Of a stretch of 64,000 nt of DNA, positions 1 through 11,800 are shown in pieces. Below the pieces are notes generated by a model. That model was not told the origin of the DNA. It saw only the letters and a list, made by a program, of their open reading frames with translations, and searched no databases. Within the stretch, counting starts at the first letter, position 1, and each line of letters begins with the position of its first letter. Position numbers and translations under genes: made by a program. The stretch comes from Apostichopus japonicus (taxonomy: Eukaryota > Echinodermata > Holothuroidea > Aspidochirotida > Stichopodidae), in assembly GCF_037975245.1 (NCBI RefSeq), contig NC_092578.1, positions 4,297,501-4,361,500 on the forward strand. Reading direction: 5' to 3'.

Positions 1-2300
1 TTAACTGCATTTCAATTTTCAAAATCTGGCTTGAGCCATCTCCTTTTATCAGGGAATCAATGATATTCCTAGCATTTTTTTGCATTAAGCACCAAACTTC
101 ACTTTTAAATTTACAAAAAATGAGACCAAGTCCTTTAATTTGTCAAATTGCCAACTGGACTCCTTGAGGGCCGCACATCTGCTTAAAAAAAAAAAAAATC
201 TCTGATTATTAGCTCTAACGACCTTTGCTCGAATAACCAATCTAGAGCTAGCCGAATATTTACACGTCGCGTGGAGTGTTTCTCAATCTTAAAATTTACG
301 CTAACCATGAAAGACTTTGCGAGAAGACTCAAAAAAGAAAGAAATCCTATAACTGATCCGTGGTTATGAGTTATGTTGTACCTATATCTGTAGCTGTCAC
401 TAATAGACATTCGTTCTTTGACAGTATTTCACTTCCAAAACAGACAGTACTCAAGTAGTTTTGCAATGATTCTCCTGTGAGGACAATTAAAGTTATTCAC
501 TCTCACCTAATAAGTGTAAAATATATGGTCATATTTTACTGAATAAGTGGCAAAATTATTCTTATATGAAAAAACAGGCTAGTTTGGGGTTGGCCTGCTA
601 TGACGGAAGTAAGCAGTAAAGCAGACTTTTAGTGATTCAGAATCCATTCTTGTATTTCAGGCATAGTTGCCTGTACTTGTACTCACCCGTGACGGTTTGG
701 TACTCATACCTGTCCTAACGGAGTTGTACTCAAACACGTAAATTTGTACTTTGTAATTCAGTGCATTTCGGAAGTCTATGATAGGTACTTGTACAAGATT
801 ATTAGTACTTACAGCCTTGTACTCACATTGGTACTCATTACAACAGGAATTCTACTTGTACTCTTACTCATGCTGTTGTACTCCCAGTTACAAGTCTGGC
901 TGTAAGGGGCAGTGGGGGGGGGGGTGGGGAAGGGATATAGATCATATTTGTCTTCTGGGGTATTAAGCGATCTTCCATCTGTAGTAACAACAACCAACAG
1001 AATAAATCTTTTATGCTAGTGTTTTTTGCAAGACAGGCTTTTATACTGGAAACACAACGAGGTATAATTTTGTTGGAATTCGTCTCTTATTCATTTTTTC
1101 TTTTTTTGGTGCTCTTTCATTTGTACGTCCATCTCTGTCTGGCATCCGAAGAACAGATGTCTACTCCGGCCACCACATCTCTTCCGAGTTTTGTAGCTGT
1201 AAGACATTCTCCTGAAGCCTTGTGGTAGATCTCCTGTTAAAATGAAGAAGAAAAAATTACAGATCAAGATAAAAATCAATGTTGAATTTCATAAATACAT
1301 GGTAGCAAAAGAACACTCCATATTGATACCTTGTCCCAAATTTAATATGGTTGATTGGATGTCACATATTTTGACTGGCTTAACCCTCATCGTATGGGTG
1401 TCATCATGGCAATGTTTATCCAAATCTTTTATACTTTTCACCCACAAGCTTCTTGTTGAATTATTCTTGAAATGTGATACATTTGGAATGTGAGAGATTA
1501 AATGTCAATGATCTACTTTTTTAGAAAAGAAAAAAAATTGTAAGTCTCCCTGTGTAGAAATATTATTTTTGCCCTATGGATAAATTATTTTAATATTCTA
1601 CAGACATATAAAAACATTTTACAATTCAATTGTCAAGATGGAAGTCAGTCAGTCTTGTGTTGCCAGATGCCTTCATAAAAAAATATAACCAAATTTTTTG
1701 CAAAATTCATTTCTTCACCATACAAAATGCTAAGAGAATGTAGTTTTGGGACCACAGATGCAGAACCTTCTCCCAGCAATTTTGTTAACTCATCAATTTG
1801 AGCCACCTGAATATCCCTGTAATACTGTTTACTAATATTTCACTTTGTTATTTTTAGCTGGATTGTAATCCGTTTCTCTTTTCTCTTGATTATCTATTGA
1901 TCCTTGTTTATCTATTTTACCCGATCTTTAAAGATCCATTCCTGGTTGCCTTTCAGACCGTGGCATTTCGCCATCACCAGGGAACCCAAGGAATCTTCAA
2001 TTCGAGCGAGACAGAGTAGGTTGGCAAGACGCAGCTCTTTATTCAATGACTGGTACCACATCTATAGATGGAGACAGAAAATTCAAAGACTTTACAATCT
2101 CAAAACTTTATTAGCAATCAATCAGAAAAGGAGTCTCTCATCTCAGAAGTACTCCCAGAAAGTACAAAGAAATCATTAAGAAACATTGTCCAAGATATGA
2201 AGTTGCTTAATAATTATAACACTTATATGGTGCTCATTATTGCACGTGAACATACATTCAATGGCACCTTACGAAATTACAACCCTGGTCATTGGTAACT
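1..2300. other. Non-coding stretch at the left edge
   Basis: Lies downstream of the last recognised GALNT11-like exon in transcription order. No lectin-domain exon is recognisable. It contains a GTACT-rich tract (about 660-880), poly-G and poly-A/T runs, and one minus-strand open stretch near 1,640-1,815 that I could not assign. Most likely intron or transposon remnants. Confidence 0.4.
660..880. repeat. GTACT/TACTC-rich simple tract
   Basis: GTACT and TACTC recur at short irregular intervals. Similar TACTCG-rich stretches occur in the U repeat units near 21,540-21,650 and 45,775-45,885, so this may be a remnant of a mobile element carrying such a tract. Confidence 0.4.
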
Positions 2301-2309
2301 TGACACACC

Positions 2310-2597
2310 TACACACCAAAGTGTGCACAATTCAATCAATCTCTCCTGGGGCACCACAGTGCACCACAACCACGTGTCCCCTGGGGGACTTCCCATAGGG
2401 TGCAGCCACAAACCGGCGCACGCAACTATATTTACAAGTTACCTTGCAGGTCCCCATTTATACACCTGGGTGAAGAGAGGCAATGGAGATAAAGCGCCTT
2501 GCCCAAGGACACAACGCAATGATCTGGCCAGGGCTTGAACCTGTAATCCTAGATCACAAGTCCACTGCCTTAACCACTTGACCACAACGCCCTCATT
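2310..2597 (-). repeat. tRNA-derived SINE
   Basis: Read on the minus strand, the head looks like a tRNA: a box A-like TGGTCAAGTGGTTAAGGCAG and a box B-like GGTTCAAGCCC, spaced as in a Pol III internal promoter. The body that follows contains TGTCCTTGGGCAAGGCGCTT, a segment shared by many deuterostome and fish tRNA-SINEs (recognised from memory). The tRNA part is degenerate, so this is a SINE rather than a functional tRNA gene. It lies beyond exon 8 of the GALNT11-like gene. Confidence 0.7.
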
Positions 2598-2792
2598 TGC
2601 TTACATTTGTCGATAAATTAATATGGCAGTAGTTCAAATATTTCCATGCAAGTACATACACATAGTCTTGATAGATTCCTGCAATGCCTTTGAAATAAGC
2701 ACAAAACTACAGGCCACTCAAAAATTACAAATGAACAAGTCAGTGATAATGAATTCTGACATTTTTCGTTTCTGTATGTTGGGTAGACTTAC

Positions 2793-2897
2793 CTGTTTCT
2801 TGCTAAGACCAGAGCATTCCTGTAAGACCAAACCAGCTCCTTTAGTGGTTGGATCATCTTCAGTTCCTAAACACATACCATAGTGGTCATTTTTTAA
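2793..2897 (-). CDS. GALNT11: GALNT11-like exon 8: first part of ricin-type lectin domain
   Basis: 35 codons in phase 0, [20 protein letters not shown] to ECSGLSKKQ. The spacing of GMCLG and the later EC pair matches the first repeat of the GALNT lectin domain. Borders are TCTCTTCAG|TTA and AAACAG|GTAAG. The donor shows that further lectin exons follow, but none is recognisable at lower coordinates. Confidence 0.85.
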
Positions 2898-5800
2898 CTG
2901 AAGAGAAAGAAAACAGTACAATTTTAAAGATCACAGTGGAAAAGTTAAAACAGGGATCATGTTCTAAGCAAATGTGAGGGGTCAAAAATATTAACACCCA
3001 ATAAAGGTTGTGCTACTGGCAGTGTTAGGTTACCTGCCGCACATCGCCCAGTTTGAACATCACCCTACTCATCTTGACTGTCCTGACCCAGTTTTGGATA
3101 GACATGACCCCCCCTGCTCTTGCAACTGACCACAGCACACCGAAGGACTGATGAGGGCACGTAACTGAGGACTGATGAGGGCACATAACTGAGGACCAAT
3201 GAGGGCATGCAACTAAGGACTGATAAGATCACACAACTGAAGACTGAAGGACCAATGAGGGCACACAACTACTGTTAATCACACAAGCATGTTGTAGTTC
3301 ACAAGCAAAATTGCTTCCCTGTGATTTGGTACATTAGTTTAACCTGTGTAGTGTAGTTCTAGTCTTGACTGCAAGTCTGAAAAATGCTACATGTTCAGTT
3401 CAGCACACAGACACTAATTCAGTTCAGCACACAGACACTACCTACGATTTACCACATACGACAGTCGAGTCTGTTCGAGTCTGTTCGTGTGTGTGGACTG
3501 CTTTCTATATCGTGATCGATTACGCCTGACTGTTAGAGCCTACAATAACTCAATATGTACATTGTTTGTTTTGCACTTTCAAGGTATGCAAATAAACCAG
3601 TCATGATATGCCAGGTACAATATTTGTATCTTTAGAGCAGTTTGGCCAAATTTGTACAACTGTTTAGAGTCATGCATTGACAGAATAATTATTCTCTTCC
3701 ATAAAGTTCACCTGTGATAAATTGATTGTCCACTGGGACAACTGTTTAAGGGTTAATTTACTTTACAAACGAACCAATCAGACGATGATGGAACTACAAC
3801 CTAGACATTATCCCACGCTACGTCATCCTGAATACAGGAATGTATGAAGATTATATTTCTACTTATCAGACTAGGAGAAGGGCAGGTGGTTGACAAACAG
3901 GAAAGATAAAACAACACCCTTTTTGCCCTTGCCAATATTATGTTCATATTGATCATGCTTGTAAGGCATCCAATGACAACACTTATTTTCCTTCTTACCT
4001 CAAAATTCCTGAGGAAAATCTTGTTGACCCTTCTTCGTCTGAGTCTACGTCATCTTACATGGGATGTGCATTATCTATACACACAATGCAACCCAGTGCA
4101 ATAACAATAAGATAAAATGAATCTACTTATGAATTCCCAACATGGCATAGACAGACAAGTATTAATTTTTTCCCACTTTAACGTTAACCATTTTTATGCC
4201 CATTCCTCTCCTCTTTTATACCCCCTCCATATGTTCCTCTCAGAGTTGTAATTGAAGTTTTGAGTCAAAAATTCAAGTCATCACCAGTGATTTTCATGAC
4301 CACAGTCGAATCATCGATTCAAGTCGCTGTATTGTCTCTTTGGGGTAAAAATTTCACATCCTTGTACTAGTCACTACACTTCACATTTAATTGAGACTTA
4401 CACACCACTGGGCTCTTCCCACTAACCAACCCACCTTCACCCCTAAATCAATATCATTTCCGCTACCCTTACCAAACCTTTTCGGACCGATGCAGCCTCT
4501 GGTTTGCGTGCTATTGCCTTTGGATTGTACTGCTTCTTTCTATCGTCATCTTTTGGAAGCCTCAGCTCTGGGTAGACGTTTTCGTGATACCACTTGAAGG
4601 ATTTACACTGTAGCTTCTCTCTCAGGGCTATGCGGGACGAGATGTCTCCTATGTCCACACTCTTGTCCCTGATGTGAGGGGCTATATATTGCTGTGAGAT
4701 TGGGAGGCAAAAGTACAAATGGAAAATGCTTGTCAATTTGTCATGCAACAGAAATTTCAAGCGGTTTTTAAACGCCAGTCCCCCTATGGAAAAGGAGTGG
4801 TTGGGGGGGGGGAGGGAGGGTAATGAGTTTCATGCAATCATTATCTTCTCCAACGTGAGGGAATATGCATTACTGTGAGACTGGAAGGTCAGCTTCACTA
4901 TGCCGGCTTGGTGCTGTTGGATACAAACAATTCTTTATCTTTGATGTGTGGGGATGTATGCTATTGTTAGTTTGGAAGGCAAAATACATATCACAGCTAA
5001 CCATGAAATTTTCAGAATATTGTAAAGCAATGTTTAAGCCTCTGCTTCTTTCTCAAGTGTAAGAGAGACATAGCCAATCAATATTTCATTGATGTGTGGA
5101 AAAAAACTCAAAAACTGACAAACCCAATTCTTCCTACCGTTCACCACAGGACAAAATATATTGGAAATTTGATCATAGTACTGTTAACACTAGGGATGCA
5201 CCAGATATCCGGTCCGGCCGGACTATCCGGCCGGATAGTGAGCAATTATCCGGTTCCGGCTGGATATTTTAACATCCGGCCGGATCTTTTTCAAAATCTG
5301 GCCGGATCTTTTCAAAATCTGGCCTGAATTATTTCCTTAAAAAGGTGTTGGTATTAACTTAAATCAATGTAAACTATTTCCAAAAATTAATAAAAACATT
5401 CAAAGTAAGGAAAAATTAGGTTTAACATGTTTAATTTAATTTTCTCAATGGTCTGACCCACTAAATGGGGTCTTAATTTCCCCTCCTTTATAATATGCGT
5501 ATACCTCACCTAACATTTGCTCCATGTTTCATACTTCTACTTCTTAATAATGATTTTCTTTTGTGTAATGAAAAAATCCGGTCTGGCCGGATTTCATGTA
5601 CTATCCGGCAAAATCCGGTTCCGGCCGGATCCAAAAATTTGGATCCGGTGCATCCCTAGTTTACACACTTACAAACCCAGCAGTGAATCCTGTGCCAGAG
5701 ACTTTTGTAACTCTAATTACTGAAGAGAGCTTTCAGTTGGAAAGTAAAGAAGAGAAGAAGAAACTCTCTCATGCAGATGGAAGTTCAACCAACAGAGGCT

Positions 5801-8800
5801 GGTAGTAGTATAACATGGAGAAACCATGGCCATAATGGGGTAAAATGAGAGGGGGGGGGGTAAGGGTGGTAGACCAAACATGGGACAGTCTTTGGGAGAG
5901 GATGGTATTAGGGGAAGGCTTGCAAGAGCTCTAAACAATGTAGAGTGATAGTGCAGTTGTTGTGAGGAGACAGGGAAGTTAGGAGTGAAGTATCAAACTC
6001 TCTTACTAAGTTAGCAGTGTCTGATCATCAGAGAGAGAATCAGGTGTAGTAAGTAGTATACATAGTCCAAACAAGGTCAAATTGGGGAATGCCTTGCAGG
6101 TAATTTGGAGAATAAAGAACATCAGTGGACATGTGGGAAGTATTTTGTTCATCATGACACCGACACAGAACAGCTGCACAATTTGACTTTATCGTTTATA
6201 TGACATATTTGTGGATATTTTTACCTGGTATTCATCCATCCATACCCTAGCTACTCTTAATGAATTCTTGGCCATGGTGTCTCTAGCCGATCCGTAGGGT
6301 CGTCTCTTTCTGAAGACATGTCCGACTCTGGAACAGGGGTGAATCTCTAGGGTGCCCCCACACTGCCAAATCTGGAGAGACCAAATAAAGCAGAGAATGG
6401 AAATTATCTTCAAGGTCCTCTGGGAGCACATGATGAATGAATAGGTAGAAGTCGGGACAAATAAAGACCATATGCAACAAAACAGATTATTCATACAATA
6501 ATGACTAACAATTTGTCACAGGTAAATGTTTGTACACTATATACCAAATTGACTGTGTAGGGTTAGTCACAGACCTTTAAAAATCCTAAAATTTAAAGGA
6601 CTTCCTTGTGGTCAGAATGCTCTGCTTCAATGTTTACATTTTTCCTTTGATCCACATTCAGTTCCAGTTAACAACTTAAAATCTTGACTAATGTGACCAT
6701 GTCAAAGGTCAGGTCATTATTTAAATGTATTACTAACAGATCACAAAAGGTCAAATTTGGAACAAACTGTGAATAAGTAAGTTCCATAAGAGTTGACCTG
6801 CCAACATCATTTAACACTTTTTGGTCATTTATTATGGAAAGACACTCTCAGGTCCAGTTGCTTTTTTTGTTATGAATTCATTACCTACCCTAAACGATAT
6901 TTCTAAATTCTCTCCACCCCAAATTTCCAGTCCAGGATCGTATCCTCCAAGCTCTTCAAAATAGTCCTTCCTCATTGCGAACAATCCACCGGCCATGGTC
7001 GGGGAGCTGATAAATAATAGTCAAATTGAAGAGCGTATGGAAGTGAAACACAGAAAACACTGAACGATCAAATTTGATCGCCACTGTCCAAAAACATTTT
7101 TGCAAAAACAAAGATGGTATTGTAACAGTGTGTTATCCTGGCCAAGTCCCATAACATTCACACATCATTGAATATTCAATAAATCTAACAGACAGATCTT
7201 ATATGGTTACAACTTTGCTGCTCCCAGTCAATAGGTCTATCTTAAAGGATTGGTTCAGTTGTCATACATGTTATGTTATATGAAAGAGGACAATAAAAGA
7301 AACACAATGGTGAAAAAAACTGTTCAAATATCTCTTTCGGTTAAAGAGATATTCAAGTGTAAAGTTTTATCAGATTGTGTAGAAACTGCTGAAATCTGAC
7401 TAGCTGTGATGTCACATCCTCACATTCCTGAAAAGTCTTTGTTTTTTATTTCTCTAAATATTTTGTGAGATTTCATGACTTTCAACCAAAAGATATGTCA
7501 GGAGATCTCATATTTGTCAAAGGAAGTATTTGAGATTAAGCATCTGAAGAATTTTTGATTATATTATTTTCAAATGTGTTAACAAATGTAAATAATTTTT
7601 AAAGAAAAATATTCACACATGTTAAGGAGTGAGGATGTGACATCACACCCTCACAGTAAGTCTTTCTACACCAGTCATTTTCAAAGAAATTTTGATATCT
7701 TCAAAGTGTCATATCTCCTTAACAGAGCATGCTATCATGGTAGTTTCTTCACTGTTCTTTTTGTCTTTTTGTGCTCTTTCATACAAAATAGACATGTCAA
7801 ACACCTGAACCAATCCTTTAAGCTGCAAACACAAATAAAACATCACAAAAGTCATCTTTATTCTTCATTGTCAAACCTTTGATCATTTTAGCTTATTTTC
7901 ATCACTCATGGGCATGTGGGTGGAGTAAAGAAACAGATGTGTCAATGTACAAAACCTCTCCTCTAACCACCTTGCATATTACGACCAGACTGTTGTGAAG
8001 GTCGACACAAAAAATGCCGGTTGAAAATGTCCCAAGGTCTCACCTTATTGCACTAGCTGCCACCTCTTTGCCCCCTTTCTGACTTTCTGGAACTGGTATC
8101 CACTGGAAATTGAGACCCCAGTTGAACCCCCCACGGACCAAAGGAGAAGCCTGGTACTCAAACGAGTCACTGTTGATTATATCGATGATTGGACAGACCA
8201 CTGTGTGAGGGTTGCCGTGGATACGGTCCAACAAGGGCTCCAACCATTCGATATTGACCTATTTAGATGGGAAAATAGACAACTTAATCGTCATTAAAAC
8301 ATTCTTCAAAATGAAATCTCTACGCAACAGTAGCTGTATCAAAGCAAGAGGTTGGCTTGAATTCCTCCAAGTGGTAAAGTTCTAAGCTACACACGATTAT
8401 TTGAGATTGGTCAAGTGAGAGCTTCTTTTTCGTCTACAGCAATTAAAGACCAACTATGGAGACTTTTCGATGAACATAAAATCCCACCATTTTGCATGTA
8501 TGTAATCCTTAACTCACTCCAATTACATTGCTGTAATTAACTTTACCAATTTCGGACGTTAAATACGTGAAAAATGGGAAGAAAAGTCAGCTTTTTATGA
8601 AACCTGTTTCAGACATTCCTGAAACATTCCGAAGACATCAGGTGACCATGTGACGTCACTGTTTGTATACCTCACTCACAACAATACTTTTAGTGTGTAA
8701 AGTTGTATACTTGAGCTGCCAAAAACATCAACGATATTACTCCTTTTCTCACGAAATGCCACAATTCTGTGTTGTTGGAGGTTGCAGTTATACCTCATCC

Positions 8801-11800
8801 AACAAAAGCATCAGCTTTTTTAGATTTCCGAGTAAAAGAACCGACGTAAAACGCCGCAGACTTTGGATCAATTTTTGAGATCCACACGGAAAGATTTTTC
8901 AGCACCCGGAGTATCTCATGCCCATGAGTCCACATGCATGACCCTGCCTCTGTGTAAGCTGCAAATGTCTCATTCTGCGAAAGTTATATTCTGTCGATAG
9001 CTGTGTCGGACCATGGCCGGACATAGCTAATGTGAAATTGACCGTAAACAAGCTCTGGATGTCCTTACATGTAACATTATATCACGCAATTGACAGTATA
9101 ATATTTACCGTAAGAGATGACCGTGTATATACCGTGCATATAGGGTAGCATTGTTAGTACATGCATGGAGCTATAGCTCCATGGTACATGTATGGCTCAC
9201 AGCATGTGTAAATAGTCATGCTATAGGATTTCATCGCATTTATCTATTTCCTTTGTTGTATTCCAGCATCGTGAGTTCGTGATACATTGTCCGTTATGTT
9301 TATTCCGGCATCTGCATGGACCAAGGAGTTGAATAAAAACGGTTCTATGTAGCGATCGGACGTTTTATATCGTTAGTGACTGTCTTGTGATTGTGGGATG
9401 TAACTGGTCAAGGCCTGTTTTAACTAGACCAAACTCTATGGAATTACACAGAGTCACGGTAGTATTTTGCCCAGGATTGAACGAGAAACGTGGATTTGGA
9501 TATTCACTGCTAAATTTTGTTTATTGAAAGGATACTTTTTCTGTGTTTGTACTTTTGGATCTTAAAACGAGTCAGTACTATGTTCAGCTGAAGCTTAGTC
9601 ATGTATATGCTACCCTGGTCGATTCGGGTCAGCGTCTTCTCGTAGTTGTTCGATTATGTTTAGTGTCTTTTTGGTAATTCGTTGACAGTAACGTAAGCCA
9701 TTTTTCCGTCACATACAGGTATCACGCATGAAGCATCTTTTAGGTCTATTCTTCTGTTCAGTTTACGGTATCTTGCGATCAAACTGTATTTCGGAATCGC
9801 CAAGCTGCTTGCATGTTCTACAGTATATTGTACCGTACGGACCTATTGACGCTCCGCTATGTAAAAGATGCTTCCATTTGAGTGGAAATTTTGCTAATGA
9901 AATAACCAATTTAACTAAAATTTCTGCTTATAATTGTCTTAAAACTAGTTGTTAACCTTCATGTGTTCTTGTTTTAAGCTAACAGCTTTTCAAACGCTCA
10001 AAATTGGAAGTCAAAAACAGTACAATTGATCGCTATCTGTGTACAAACAGTGCCTATATCAGCGTTTGATTTTCGCGGTATACAAACAATGACGTCACAC
10101 GGTGACCAGAGGCTCCTTTGGGTCAATCACTGTTTTCAGACATTCCAGAGGTTCATGTCACGTGACTACCCAAAATGTCCATTTTCGTGGTCGTTTTTTG
10201 ATGGGTTATAGTAGGTTTTTGAAGATTATTTTTTACACATGTTGATTATGGGTATGTAAACTCCTAAATTAATGGAAAATCCCCCCCCCCAAAAAAAAAT
10301 TTGCCTCCATAGTTGGTCTTTAAGATATTTAAGAAACAAAAATTCTTCATATTCATTAGCCCATTGAACCAATTTACATGTCCATTTCTGTATAATGGTT
10401 TCGTCTTGAAAATCCAGTGCTTTAAACATTACAAAACTTAAAACTTACCTCACAATGACTGTCCAAAAACATGATAACCTCTCCAGTGGCATAAGATGCC
10501 CCGAGATTCCTTGCTCTTATAAGCCCCTCCCGCTCTGAATTGTGATGCAACGACACAAACTCTGGCAGTTGGTCCCTGACGTAGATATCTAACGGCTCCT
10601 TTAAATGTTCTGAAAAGTAAAATCGTAGATAAGGTGTGGTTAAGTAATATAAGGATTTAGAGATCAATGGATTGAAATCAATCATTTAGGCAGGCACAGA
10701 AAAGCTGACATCATCAATTTAGCCTAGAAGGAGCATTGATGAGTTCGAGCATACTTTACAGTTTGAATATCTCGAAACCAGAATAGGCATGGGAAACATG
10801 ACTAAAACTCAACGTTTTAATTTTTTTCTCGAACTATGACATGTCATGACTAAGATCCTGCCCAAAGTCAGTCTTTTAAGTGATGATTACAAGCTACCTT
10901 TTAAATCTCAATTCTGATGATTCTAACAGAAATTCTGTAGGGCAGCAAAATTTTTACATAGGATAGGGTAGGGTTACTTTGGACATGTACCATGTATAGA
11001 AACCAAGTGTTATTTCATTTTACTTTAAGAGAAATACATAGTAAACATTTGTATGACTGGAGAGTCCTCCCCCCCCACCCCCCCCCCCCATTGGGCTCAC
11101 AAACAGGTATACTTACCAAAAGCACTAAAATCGTCAATGAGGATAATCTCATGCAGAAGTTGTTTTGGAGTCCGATCCAAGACGCTGTGTATTGTGCGCA
11201 ACAGAGTCGACCAGGCCTCGTTGTAGAAGCATATGACTACGCTAGTCCTCAACACGGCTTCAGAATAAGACTTGTATTTACATCTGAGGAAGAAGAATTG
11301 ACGAGGTAAGCAAGGGGAAACTATGATTGCAGAGCATACCGGCAAGATACTGACTGTGAAATGCAATACATCACTTTTGAATTATCAGGATCAAGTGGGA
11401 GGAGTTTAGTCGCCAAAGACCTTTTTTTAACTAAATACACAAAAGTAACATTTCTATTTTGCAATCAAAGGGACTACCCTTTGGTGTTTCTAAAAGCCTG
11501 CAAAATACAACATTAAGTGCCCATTTCAATACTTTATACTGTACAGTTCTGAGTGTAGTGAAGTGCACAACTATAAACAAATGAAATAATTTAGGTGAAA
11601 CTTCTGCTACAAATCTGGACATCCAATAAACTCCAACTGTAGTGTTTCTGTAGACATGGTTCTCCAATATTGCATCTGGAAATTTAGCTTTCAAGAGTCT
11701 CTCTAAATGAACCACTTGTGTAGGAAGGTACTTTTGAGTGGGGGGGCTGAAGACTGATGGCCGGCCTGGGGGAGGGGTCTAAGGGGAGGGGGTGTCCCCC

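Noticed and set aside
2519-2594. Possible functional tRNA gene
   Set aside because: Box A and box B are recognisable, but the cloverleaf stems are imperfect and the sequence continues into a SINE body.
3065-3268. ORF with SYVPSSVL repeats
   Set aside because: Translation of a 24-bp minisatellite.
4480-4597. Plus-strand ORF over GALNT11-like exon 7
   Set aside because: Antisense shadow of a real exon.
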